A stretch of DNA of 32,696 nucleotides. Origin: Phycisphaerales bacterium (GTDB taxonomy: Bacteria; Planctomycetota; Phycisphaerae; UBA1845; Fen-1342). Where the stretch lies: contig PMMM01000051.1 in assembly GCA_003162245.1 (NCBI GenBank), positions 1 to 32,696 on the forward strand. The letters run 5' to 3'. Below are positions 16,878 through 24,139 of the stretch, in pieces. The position numbers and the translations under genes are program-made. The notes beneath the pieces were generated by a model, which worked only from the letters and a program-made list of their open reading frames with translations, was not told where the DNA came from and searched no databases. Numbering within the stretch: position 1 is the first letter of the stretch; the number at the start of each line of letters is the position of its first letter.

Positions 16878-17216
16878 TTACCTGCCCGCCGGTCCGGCAA
16901 CCCCTCGCTCGCGCTCGGGGCTCTGGTAACGCAGCGAGACCGCGCAGTACGGCCGGCCGAGCAGCTTCTTGACGAGGATCACCTCGCCCACGTCGTTGCC
17001 CTCGATCCGGTGGCCGATGTACTGGAGCAGGTAGCCGACCAGCAGCAGTACCACCGGCCGCCACCACAGGTCCCAACGCCACTGGACCAGTTGGACGAGC
17101 GCGAGGAGGAGGGCCGCGACCGCGAGCGGGATGCCGACGTAGTGCAACCCGCGCGACACGGGGTGCTGGTGCCGTGCGAGCCAGTTCTGGAGCCACCGCG
17201 GACGCCGCTCATTCAT
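16878..17216 (-). CDS. DUF962 (Mpo1-like) membrane protein
   Basis: A 112-residue membrane protein. Seen: RHQHPVSRGLHYVGIPLAV near the N-terminus, a long hydrophobic stretch (two membrane segments about 27-45 and 50-66), then QYIGHRIEGNDVGEVILVKKLLGRPY. The HP...LHxxGIP and QxxGHxxEGN pair is the signature of DUF962, whose yeast member Mpo1 is a 2-hydroxy fatty acid dioxygenase; the conserved histidines of that activity are present. The last 12 or so residues (SPERERGVAGPAGR) derive from a repeat-like GC palindrome and are probably not part of the ancestral protein. Start at 17216 or, four codons earlier, 17228. Confidence 0.82.
   Translation of the reverse strand: MNERRPRWLQNWLARHQHPVSRGLHYVGIPLAVAALLLALVQLVQWRWDLWWRPVVLLLVGYLLQYIGHRIEGNDVGEVILVKKLLGRPYCAVSLRYQSPERERGVAGPAGR
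16901..16920. repeat. GC-rich near-palindrome forming the DUF962 C-terminus
   Basis: Sequence of C4-TCGCTCGCGCT-CG4 type, nearly self-complementary, translated on the minus strand as SPERERG. I recall the same phrase scattered through planctomycete proteins and intergenic regions, which suggests a dispersed short repeat. Confidence 0.35.
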
Positions 17217-17426
17217 CGCGCGGATCATACCCGCGGCGCTGCGGTCGGCAACATTTGCGCGACCCGCCGCAAGCGATCGAGGGGTGAGGTGGCTAGGCGA
17301 TAAGGGCGTGCGGGCGGGGATGGTCATCAGTTTAGCGCCTGATCGCGTGGTCGCCGGGCCGTGCGGTGCTAGAAACCCCCGGCTGGGATCGGTTCCAGGC
17401 CGATAAGAGACGCACGGAGACACACC

Positions 17427-18068
17427 ATGATCGTCACGCTCGATGCCCGACGTCTGGACATGTCCTTCGACCCGAACTGCACCCTCGAGACGCTCATCGA
17501 GCAGGTGCGGGCGGCGCATGATCGCCGTCTGATCGTCTCGGTTGCGGTGGACGGCCGGCCGCTGACCGAAGACGACTTGCAGCAGGCCCTGGGCGAGCCG
17601 CTGGGGGCCGACACGCAGGTCGATCTGCAGACCGGCGATGCCCGCGCGCTCGTCGGCGACGCACTGCGCGCGCTGGCCCGGCAGTTCGAGGAGGCCAGCC
17701 GGCAACACGCCGGGCTCGCGGAGCGGCTGACCACGGGCGACTCCGGCGAGGCGCTGCGGGAGATCGGGGCGCACATGACGCTGTGGCAGACGTGCCACCA
17801 GGCGCTGATTCAGTGCAGCGGGCTGCTGCACGACAGCCTGGCCGGCTATCGGCACGAGGGCCGCAGCGTCCAGGAGTGGTCCGAAGACGTGATCGGCAAG
17901 CTGGTCGAGATCCGCGGGGCGCTCGAGGCGCGCGACCTCGTGCTGCTATCCGACCTCATCCGCTACGAGCTGCCGCCGCTGTGCGAGACGTGGCACGGGC
18001 TGCTCGACGGCCTCGCCGAGCAAGTGCGGTCCGGGGCGGCGTGCGGAACAACCGCCGAGACGGCATGA
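17427..18068 (+). CDS. unknown protein with possible beta-grasp N-terminus
   Basis: A 213-residue soluble protein I do not recognise. Residues 1-72 alternate strands and one helix (MIVTLDARRL / TLETLIEQVRAAH / RLIVSVAVDGRPL / ADTQVDLQTGD), a layout compatible with a ubiquitin-like beta-grasp fold. Residues 73-200 are helical with clustered Trp, His and Cys (LWQTCHQALIQCSGLL). Type VII systems often include a ubiquitin-like component (YukD/EsaB), and this gene lies next to a type VII-like operon, though on the other strand and with a DUF962 gene between, so a link is speculative. GGAG lies nine bases before the ATG. The stop is followed within 20 bases by a small hairpin. Confidence 0.65.
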   Translation: MIVTLDARRLDMSFDPNCTLETLIEQVRAAHDRRLIVSVAVDGRPLTEDDLQQALGEPLGADTQVDLQTGDARALVGDALRALARQFEEASRQHAGLAERLTTGDSGEALREIGAHMTLWQTCHQALIQCSGLLHDSLAGYRHEGRSVQEWSEDVIGKLVEIRGALEARDLVLLSDLIRYELPPLCETWHGLLDGLAEQVRSGAACGTTAETA

Positions 18069-18087
18069 GCGCCAAGACCGCCAAGAG

Positions 18088-18117
18088 TGCCAAGCGGTTG
18101 GCATAGTTCCGGATAAA
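18088..18117. repeat. small hairpin element, third copy (short form)
   Basis: Stem tgccaa (18088-18093) and ttggca (18098-18103) with a 4-base loop, followed by TAGTTCCGGATAAA. It keeps the TGCCAA/TTGGCA arms and the TCCGGA tail of the two longer copies at 1-53 and 18153-18205. Confidence 0.5.
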
Positions 18118-18152
18118 AAGGCCGCTGGGGCTGCGGGAAGGGGAAGAATGCC

Positions 18153-18205
18153 AAGTGTGCCAAGGGAGTGCCCCCCCGGTTGGCACACTTCATTATCCGG
18201 ACGTT
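18153..18205. repeat. hairpin element with conserved tail, second copy
   Basis: Stem aagtgtgccaa (18153-18163) and ttggcacactt (18180-18190) around a C-rich loop, followed by CATTATCCGGACGTT. Arms, C-run in the loop and tail match positions 1-53 almost exactly. Confidence 0.65.
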
Positions 18206-18831
18206 GGACAAGGCAACCGCGGAGGCGCGGAGAGCGCCGAGGACGCGGAGCGGATGGGCTGGTCGGGGGCGGGTTCATAGAAAAGCTATCAGCTCTCAGT
18301 TGTCAGCGGTCAGCTCAGAACCCCGCAGTCGCGTTTGGGGCTCTGATCGGCGCGGGCGCGGGGCATCCGCGCGGGGACGGGATAAATATGCACCACAAAA
18401 GGGCGGGCGGGGCGGGGCGTGACGAGATTGGCGGAGATTAGCGACGGGTGCGCGATTTTGTGCGTTCTTGGCGGCAGGTGACGGATTTTGCGGGGGAATA
18501 ACGGGTTTTGGCGCGCAGCCGGGGGCGGCAGGCGGAGCTTGGTTAGCCGTGGCGGGGACGCGCTGCGGATTGCCGACGATGGCGCTGGGGGGCACGGGGT
18601 TGGAAACAGCATCGGCCCCGACCTCAGGGACGACGCCGGAAAACCCCCCGAAGGCATCGGCATAGACGCCACCGGCGACACCACCTACTGGCCCCCGAAA
18701 CCCCCACCGTACCAGGACGCTTCGTCCCTCCTCGACCAACCGACGAGCAAGCCTGTTTCGAAGGAGCCGTAGATACCGGCGCGCCGCTCACAGGCGCGCA
18801 CGGGCTCGCGCCGACATCCGCGCACGCACGA

Positions 18832-18860
18832 TTGGGCGGCAGAGAGCCGCGCGTTACACT
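18832..18860 (+). promoter_or_regulatory. candidate promoter of Clp-N gene
   Basis: TTGGGC (18832-18837), 17-base spacer, TACACT (18855-18860). Only nine bases separate the -10 box from the ATG at 18870 and no Shine-Dalgarno is visible, so the mRNA may be leaderless. Confidence 0.4.
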
Positions 18861-18869
18861 GCACGTACG

Positions 18870-20126
18870 ATGCCCTACGACCCCTTGCAGGACGTGAAGT
18901 CCGTAATCCGCCACGCCGAGTGCGAGACCCGCCGCCTCCACCACGCCTGTCTCGACACCCCGCACATCCTGCTTGGCGTCTGGCGACGCCGCGAATTCGG
19001 CAAGATCGCCCTCGCTGCGTTCGGCGTCCGAGAGCGTGCCCTGCGCACCGCAGCCTCCCGGCACATCGCGGCCGTTCCCCCCGACCCGCCCGCGCCCGCC
19101 GCCCCGCAATTCGGACAGACCCTGCCGCTTACCGCTCGCGCCGCTCATCTGTTGCAGGCCGTGGCTGAGTTCGCCGATCAACATGAACGCGACGCCGTCT
19201 TTGAAACCGACCTTCTGTACGTCGGCGCCGGCGCGCCGGAGTATGGCCTCGTGCCGATTCTCGCGGATCTTGCCGTCGAGGTGCAGCAACTGCGCTGGGA
19301 ACTGCGCCCGTCCGACGCTCCACAGTACGGCACCCCACACCTCGACGCGTTTTTCAAGTCATACCTCCGCGGCCCGCTCGGCTGGTGGCGCCGCCTGTTT
19401 AGCTACCACTACAGCGACGCGCGTATCCCGCGTCGTAGCGTCGAGCCTCGCCCAACGGACCCCCGCATGCTGCTGCTGAACATCGCCGACCAGACCCTCC
19501 GCCGCGAGGAAAGCGAGTTCACCATCTCCGCCGCGGACTTCCCCGCCTGGGTGAACGACGAAGTCCGTCAAACGCCCGGTTTCGATCCGCAGGCCGGATT
19601 CCGCGGCGTGCTCGACCTCCTGACAGAGCACAAGTACAGCTTCCGCTTCGGCGGCCTCGTCCACGACTGGCCCGATCCGGCCACCTGCCGCGGCGGCAAG
19701 GTGTTCGGCCGGAAGGAGGGCGAGATCATACACATCCGCGTCGCCGACCGTCGAACGCACGCGATCGCCCCGGCCCAGGACGACCCCTGTCTCCTGGTCT
19801 ACGACATCGCGGAGACCGTCCGCCAACATGGCAAGTGGCCGGAAACGATCACTCGCGCGCAGCTTCGCGATTACCTGCCCGCCCAGCTAGTTCAACACCC
19901 CGAATTCGACGCCGACGCGTGCTTCGACGCGCTGATCGCGCAACTCGACCAGCCGCAGGACTGGAAGCGCCTGGCCGGCCCGATTTGCTGCTGCGGCCGT
20001 CCGCCGCTCTGGGTCTATACCGACGGCCGCCAAATCCACGTCGCCCGCTGGCTCGCCCCCTGGACCCAGCGACAACTCCTCCGCTCCGGCCGCCGCAAAC
20101 GCGATGCCACGCTGCGCACCGACTAG
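18870..20126 (+). CDS. Clp-N-domain protein without AAA+ ATPase
   Basis: A 418-residue protein. Residues 1 to about 150 look like a double Clp N-terminal repeat: an H-A-E...R-x-x-x-x-x-C-LDTPHILLGVW segment (about 14-38) and a second LTARAAHLLQAVAEFADQHERDAVFETDLLYVG segment (about 85-118). These match the ClpA/B/C N-domain consensus (helix...xTxHLLLGL). No Walker A or B motif follows; instead about 270 residues of unrecognised sequence with two similar parts (DEVRQTPGFDPQAGFRGVLDLL and AQLVQHPEFDADACFDALIAQL), suggesting an internal duplication of roughly 100 residues. It may be a substrate-recognition or adaptor protein; this is inference. It stands alone in its direction between repeat-rich spacers. 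Confidence 0.65.
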   Translation: MPYDPLQDVKSVIRHAECETRRLHHACLDTPHILLGVWRRREFGKIALAAFGVRERALRTAASRHIAAVPPDPPAPAAPQFGQTLPLTARAAHLLQAVAEFADQHERDAVFETDLLYVGAGAPEYGLVPILADLAVEVQQLRWELRPSDAPQYGTPHLDAFFKSYLRGPLGWWRRLFSYHYSDARIPRRSVEPRPTDPRMLLLNIADQTLRREESEFTISAADFPAWVNDEVRQTPGFDPQAGFRGVLDLLTEHKYSFRFGGLVHDWPDPATCRGGKVFGRKEGEIIHIRVADRRTHAIAPAQDDPCLLVYDIAETVRQHGKWPETITRAQLRDYLPAQLVQHPEFDADACFDALIAQLDQPQDWKRLAGPICCCGRPPLWVYTDGRQIHVARWLAPWTQRQLLRSGRRKRDATLRTD

Positions 20127-20197
20127 CGCACTCAGAAGCCCCCTCCGCCGAGCCTGCCCTTCGCCCCTTTCGCATCCTGCGGCACGTCTTGCGGCGC

Positions 20198-20227
20198 CGT
20201 ATATCCGGGACACGTATATCCGGGACA
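20198..20227. repeat. tandem 15-bp repeat (two perfect copies)
   Basis: cgtatatccgggaca occurs at 20198-20212 and again directly at 20213-20227. It lies in the 480-base spacer between the Clp-N gene and the methyltransferase. It could be a dispersed repeat target or a protein-binding site; sequence alone does not decide. Confidence 0.6.
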
Positions 20228-20431
20228 GGCGACATTTCTTTTCGACCGGGCCGGACAAGGCGGAGTGAGTGATGTGGCCGCGCTTCGCGCGAGCGCGGAG
20301 TGTCGTTCGTTTCCCCGGGACGCTCGATTTGCGAGACATGGCAGCAGCGTACAACGCGCTGTGAGGGTGAGTTTGGTCAATGTGCGGGGGGAAGATGGGG
20401 CGCGAGCAGACGCGGGCGGCGCGGCGTTCCT

Positions 20432-20550
20432 GCGCCCCTTCGGGGCGCCAAGAAGAGGAGGAGAGAGGCGTCCTGCTCCCACGGGTTCCGCGACGGCCAA
20501 GGCGGCGTCGCTCCACCCGTGGCTACAACCCATCGCCCCGTTCGGGGCGA
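20432..20550. repeat. symmetric palindromic element (MITE/REP-like)
   Basis: Three stems arranged symmetrically: gcgcccc/ggggcgc palindrome at 20432-20448; ccacgggt (20479-20486) pairing with acccgtgg (20515-20522); and tcgcccc/ggggcga palindrome at 20533-20550. The outer palindromes share the core CGCCCC-TTC-GGGGCG with small changes. No transposase is near. The rest of 20127-20606 shows no gene. Confidence 0.55.
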
Positions 20551-20606
20551 AAACAAGGTAGCACTGCAGCAGGTCCCCGTCGTAGCGTCGTCAGGGTGTT
20601 ACTCGG

Positions 20607-21731
20607 TCACTTGTACCACCCTACTCGCCGCGCCTCGTCGAGGAGCCAGCGATAGGTGTCGAACGTCACCCCCGGCGGAATGGAATGGTCGGAATGGTAC
20701 ATGTAGCCGCGGTACGGCATCGCCGCCGCCAGCTTGGAGTGCAGCTCCGCCCGGATTCGCTCGCGGTCGTTGGTCGCCAGCACCGTCACGTCGATGTTGC
20801 CGCAGAAGCCGAGGCGGTCGCCGTACTGCGGGGCCAGCGCGCGCACGTCCATGCTCGCCTTCGCCTCCAGCGGCTGGATCATGTCCACGCCGGCGTCGAG
20901 GAAGTGCGGGATCAGCAGCCGGATGTCGCCGTCGGAGTGGAAGATTACCGGCATCTTCCGTCGGTGGAACTCGTCGAACAGCCGCTTGTGGCACGGGTAC
21001 ACGAACTCGCGGTAATGCCGCGGCGACATGAACGGGCCGTTCTTGTACGCGATGTCGCCATAGATGAACGCGCCGTCGCAGACCAGGCCCTCGGCCTCGA
21101 GCAGGTGGAACATGTCGATCTCGAACTGCGTGTAGGTCGCGAAGACGTCGCGGAGCCAGTCCGGCTGCTTGAGCAAGGCCCGGCACATCATCTCGTGTCC
21201 GAGCGAGTCCTTGGTCGACTCGATCACCTCGACGCCGGCGAAGCAGATGAACCGCCCCGCCGCCTTCGCCCGCTCGTACCGCGGCCGGAACTCGTCCCAG
21301 CGGATGCGCTCGCGCGACGCCGTCAGCGACGGCTTGGCCTTGAACCACTTCTCCGGCGTGTCGATCCCGAAGCGCACGTGCTCCGGCGTCCCCATCTTGT
21401 GCTTCCACCACCGCAGCACCGCGTCGTTCCCGTCCCGTCGCAGCACCCACTCGTCGCTCTCGTCGAGGACTTCGGGCTCGACGAGCCGCAGCCGCTGGTT
21501 CGGCCAGCCGACTTGCAGGAGGTCGAAGTCGAAGTACTCCGGCAGCGTCAGCCGGTCGGGCCGCGGCTCGGCGGCGAAAGCCTCGATGCCGCAGCCGTAG
21601 CGCGGGTCGGCAATCTCGCGGACGAAGGCGTCCTCGGTCTCGCGCCAGAAGCCGTCGTAGAGCGGCACGCGGTCATGCGGCCGGCGTGCGAGGCAACGTG
21701 CGACACGCTCGCGGGAAGTCAGTTCCGTCAT
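20607..21731 (-). CDS. URO-D/MtaA-family methyltransferase
   Basis: A 374-residue TIM-barrel protein of the uroporphyrinogen decarboxylase superfamily, most likely a corrinoid-dependent methyltransferase rather than a heme enzyme because a corrinoid protein is encoded just upstream. Seen: N-terminal TSRERVARCLARRPHDRVPL, typical of the MtaA/CmuA-type branch; IYGDIAYKNGPFMSP; VIFHSDGDIRLLIPHFLDAGVDMIQPLE; and GFCGNIDV. The zinc-site motif of methylcobalamin:CoM methyltransferases (HxC) reads HSDG here, so zinc-thiolate chemistry may differ. It starts ten bases after the corrinoid gene stop and without an obvious Shine-Dalgarno, consistent with translational coupling. Substrate unknown. Confidence 0.85.
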   Translation of the reverse strand: MTELTSRERVARCLARRPHDRVPLYDGFWRETEDAFVREIADPRYGCGIEAFAAEPRPDRLTLPEYFDFDLLQVGWPNQRLRLVEPEVLDESDEWVLRRDGNDAVLRWWKHKMGTPEHVRFGIDTPEKWFKAKPSLTASRERIRWDEFRPRYERAKAAGRFICFAGVEVIESTKDSLGHEMMCRALLKQPDWLRDVFATYTQFEIDMFHLLEAEGLVCDGAFIYGDIAYKNGPFMSPRHYREFVYPCHKRLFDEFHRRKMPVIFHSDGDIRLLIPHFLDAGVDMIQPLEAKASMDVRALAPQYGDRLGFCGNIDVTVLATNDRERIRAELHSKLAAAMPYRGYMYHSDHSIPPGVTFDTYRWLLDEARRVGWYK

Positions 21732-21741
21732 CGCGGTTCGC

Positions 21742-22383
21742 TCAGTTTCGCCCGAGCCGGCAGAGCTGCTTGGCGAGTTCCGCCCCCGTCGCGGCGTCGC
21801 GGCCGTAGCCGTCGGCGCCGATCTTCGCGGCGTATTCGTCCGTCACCGGCGCACCGCCGATCATCAGCTTGGGCGGCGGCTGGAGTTGGGCGCGGAGCAG
21901 CTTGATCGTCTCCGCCATCATCGGCATGGTCGTGGTTAGCAGGGCGCTCATGCCGACCACGTGCACCGGGCGCTGGCGACAAGCGTCCACAAACTTCTCC
22001 GGCGACACGTCGACGCCCAGGTCGATGACCTCGAAGCCCGCGCCTTCGAGCATGGTCGCGACGAGGTTCTTGCCGATGTCGTGCAGGTCGCCGCGGACGG
22101 TGCCGATGACTGCGGTCGCCGCGGGCTTGACGCCGGCCTTCGCGAGGTGGGGTTTGAGGAGCGTGGTGCCGGCTTTCATGGCTTCGGCGGCGATGAGGAC
22201 TTCGGGGACGAAATACTCGCCCTCGCGGAACCGCCGGCCGACCTCGGTCATGCCCTTGAGCAGCCCCTCGTTGAGGAGGTCTTTGGCGGGCGTGCCGGCG
22301 GCGAGGCCCTGCTCGATCAGCTTGGGCGTGGCGACCTCGTCCCCGTTGATGACCGCTTCGGCGATTTGCGCGAGCACAGACAT
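21742..22383 (-). CDS. corrinoid (cobalamin-binding) methyltransferase protein
   Basis: A 213-residue two-domain protein of the MtaC/MtmC/MetH-like family. Residues 1-85: helical cap domain (EGLLKGMTEVGRRFREGEYFVPEVLIAAEAM). Residues 90-213: Rossmann-like B12-binding domain with the axial-ligand motif GDLHDIGKN (about 96-104), GVDVSPEKF, VGMSALLTTTMPMM and IGGAPVTDEYAAKIGADGY. The protein would hold methyl-cobamide between two methyltransferases. Start at ATG 22383, GGGAG six bases upstream; the open frame extends further but that part is not family-like. It forms an operon with the URO-D-family gene downstream. No reductive activator (RamA/MtvA type) is visible in the window. Confidence 0.92.
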   Translation of the reverse strand: MSVLAQIAEAVINGDEVATPKLIEQGLAAGTPAKDLLNEGLLKGMTEVGRRFREGEYFVPEVLIAAEAMKAGTTLLKPHLAKAGVKPAATAVIGTVRGDLHDIGKNLVATMLEGAGFEVIDLGVDVSPEKFVDACRQRPVHVVGMSALLTTTMPMMAETIKLLRAQLQPPPKLMIGGAPVTDEYAAKIGADGYGRDAATGAELAKQLCRLGRN

Positions 22384-22436
22384 CGTGGACTCCCAGAGCG
22401 GCAGGATGCGATTCGCGGCATCCAAGCGCGATTGGG

Positions 22437-22464
22437 AGTATAGCGGGGCGTGCTCGGAGCGCAA
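22437..22464 (-). promoter_or_regulatory. candidate promoter of corrinoid/URO-D operon
   Basis: On the minus strand TTGCGC (22464-22459), 16-base spacer, TATACT (22442-22437), about 55 bases upstream of the ATG at 22383. The same -35 hexamer appears at selA. Confidence 0.45.
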
Positions 22465-22562
22465 ACTCAGCCTACGGTCGATCGGGGCGGTGGACCTCGT
22501 GAGCCGGTTGCCAGGCCCGTCCCTCTGGATTCTGGCGCGGGCAGGGGGTATGAAACACCGCG

Positions 22563-23159
22563 ATGCCTGAGCTAGCCATTGACGACGGTCTGATCGGCCA
22601 CCGGGTCGCCGTGCCCGACCGGCCGGAGTGGGGTATTGGGACGGTGCTGCGCGTGCTAAGCACAAACGCGGGCGCTCAGCCGGTCCATCGCGTGTCGATC
22701 CAGTTCGCGACCGGACACCGCGTGCTGCTGGTTCCGCCGGCGCGATTGATCGAGCCTCAGCCCGAGCTGGAGCGGGCGGCGGGCTGGCTGGATACGCTGG
22801 CTGGGCGCACGGTGGACGACCGGCTCGTCAGCCTGCCTGCGTCCGTCACGGAATTCCTCGGGACGCCAGCCCAACGCATCAGGGTGCTGGCCGCGCTGTA
22901 CGAGCACACCGAGGAACCTGCGTCGTTGATCCACTGGGCCCGGCGGCAGGCGCACGTCGCCGATCCGCTCAGCCATTGGTCGCGCGACGAGCTGCTGGTG
23001 GCGTACCGGAAGTTCTGCACGGAGCGCGACTCCACGTTGCGCGTGGCGGCCGCTCTGTATAAGCAAGCGGAAGGACCCGAGGCCCTGGCCGCCGTCTTGG
23101 CGTCCTTTCCGGAACCAATCGCAGCGGAGATGCGGGCGGCGCTGCGCCGGCCCATCTAG
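22563..23159 (+). CDS. DUF3553-like protein
   Basis: A 198-residue protein. The first 65 residues look like DUF3553 (IGHRVAVPDRPEWGIGTVLRV...VSIQFATGHRVLLVPPARL), a small SH3-like beta domain found alone or at the ends of helicases and CarD-like proteins. The rest is helical (ADPLSHWSRDELLVAYRKFCTERDS...) and unrecognised. TGGATT (22526-22531), 17-base spacer and TATGAA (22549-22554) sit just before the ATG at 22563, with no Shine-Dalgarno. It is followed by parA after 38 bases containing that gene's own -10-like sequence. Confidence 0.7.
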   Translation: MPELAIDDGLIGHRVAVPDRPEWGIGTVLRVLSTNAGAQPVHRVSIQFATGHRVLLVPPARLIEPQPELERAAGWLDTLAGRTVDDRLVSLPASVTEFLGTPAQRIRVLAALYEHTEEPASLIHWARRQAHVADPLSHWSRDELLVAYRKFCTERDSTLRVAAALYKQAEGPEALAAVLASFPEPIAAEMRAALRRPI

Positions 23160-23172
23160 CGCGTTTTCTTTG

Positions 23173-23191
23173 CGGTTACCGCCGGTATACT
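23173..23191 (+). promoter_or_regulatory. candidate parA promoter and inverted repeat
   Basis: gcggt-t-accgc is an 11-bp perfect inverted repeat ending three bases before TATACT (23186-23191). The ATG of parA follows six bases later at 23198, with no Shine-Dalgarno, so transcription would begin about at the start codon. The inverted repeat overlaps the spacer and could be an operator. The -35 is poor. Confidence 0.4.
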
Positions 23192-23197
23192 GATCCC

Positions 23198-24064
23198 ATG
23201 CGGGTCATCGCGATCATCAACCAGAAGGGCGGCGTGGGGAAGACGACGACCGCGGTCAACGTGGCCGCGGCGCTGGCGCGCGACGGGCAGCACGTGCTGC
23301 TCGTCGACCTCGACCCGCAGGCGCACGCGAGCATCCACTTCGGCATCGAGATCGGTGCGGAGGAAATCAGTGCGTATGACGTGCTGACGCGCGACATGGC
23401 GCTGGCGGATGCTGCCCGCCGCGTGACCGAGCGCTTCGTGCTCGTGCCGTCGCACATCGACCTGGTCGGGGCCGAGTTGGAATTGGCCGAGCGGCCGCAG
23501 CGCGAGACGGTGCTGGCGCGGAAGCTGGCGGCGTATCAGGACGGATTCGACGTGTGCCTGATCGACTGCGCCCCGTCGCTCGGGCTGCTCACGGTGAACG
23601 CGTTGGCCGCCGCGGAGGAGATCATCATCCCGCTTCAGCCGCATTTCCTGGCCCTGCAAGGTCTGGGGCGCCTGCTCCAGACGGTGACGCTCGTGCGGCA
23701 GGCGCTGAACCCGCGGCTGCGCGTGAGCGGGGTGGTGCTGTGCATGCACGAGCGCGGCACAAAGCTCGCGCAGGAAGTGCAGGACGACGTGGCCCGGTTT
23801 CTGGCGCGGGCCGCCCCGGGCGACGCGTGGTTCGGCGCGCGGGTATTCGCGACGACGATCCGGCGGAATATCAAGCTGGCGGAGTGCCCGAGCTTCGGGC
23901 AGACGGTGTTCGACTACGCGCCGAGCAGCCACGGGGCGGAGGACTACGCGGCGCTGGCGCGCGAGATTCTCGCGCTGGCGGCGCCGGCTGCGTCGCCGCA
24001 GGACACATCCGCCGACTTGTCCACGTCCGCGGCCGTGCCGGCCGCCGACGCCGCGCCAGCCTGA
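23198..24064 (+). CDS. ParA/Soj-family ATPase
   Basis: A 288-residue ParA-family ATPase of the chromosome or plasmid partition/positioning class, acting on the nucleoid. Seen: deviant Walker A KGGVGKTT with the preceding IAIINQ, VLLVDLDPQAHAS (A-prime motif), DVCLIDCAPSLGLLTVNAL (Walker B), and the IIPLQPHFLALQGLGRLLQTV helix typical of Soj. Length matches Soj plus a 35-residue Ala/Ser-rich tail. No parB or parS follows: the next gene is nadA. It may therefore serve chromosome partition with a distant ParB or position another cargo. Confidence 0.9.
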   Translation: MRVIAIINQKGGVGKTTTAVNVAAALARDGQHVLLVDLDPQAHASIHFGIEIGAEEISAYDVLTRDMALADAARRVTERFVLVPSHIDLVGAELELAERPQRETVLARKLAAYQDGFDVCLIDCAPSLGLLTVNALAAAEEIIIPLQPHFLALQGLGRLLQTVTLVRQALNPRLRVSGVVLCMHERGTKLAQEVQDDVARFLARAAPGDAWFGARVFATTIRRNIKLAECPSFGQTVFDYAPSSHGAEDYAALAREILALAAPAASPQDTSADLSTSAAVPAADAAPA

Positions 24065-24139
24065 GCACGAAACCGCATGGTTTCAGACGGGGGGCGGCGC
24101 TATCATGTAACAGGGGTGAATGGCTGGCTTGGGAACGGA

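Larger units (their letters stand above)
18069..18869. repeat. gene-free repeat mosaic, second copy
   Basis: No coding sequence I can support in these 800 bases. Contents: GCCAAGA-type triplicate and small hairpin with CCGGATAAA (18072-18117); large hairpin plus ATTATCCGGACGTT (18153-18205); an 'aaccgcggaggcgcggagag' low-complexity tract (about 18215-18253); the TCAG-rich tract (about 18288-18315); the CATCCGCGCGG...GGGATAAATATGCACCA module (about 18363-18394); then GGCGGAGATTAGCGAC (about 18430-18445). Modules match those at 1-431 in order. From about 18450 to 18830 I see only G/C-biased sequence with short frames of doubtful coding value. Confidence 0.6.

Noticed and set aside
18488-18772. 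94-codon plus frame in the second repeat mosaic, and its 147-codon minus counterpart
   Set aside because: Low-complexity Gly/Pro/Arg composition in both frames, no motif, no start signal; I cannot favour either as a gene.
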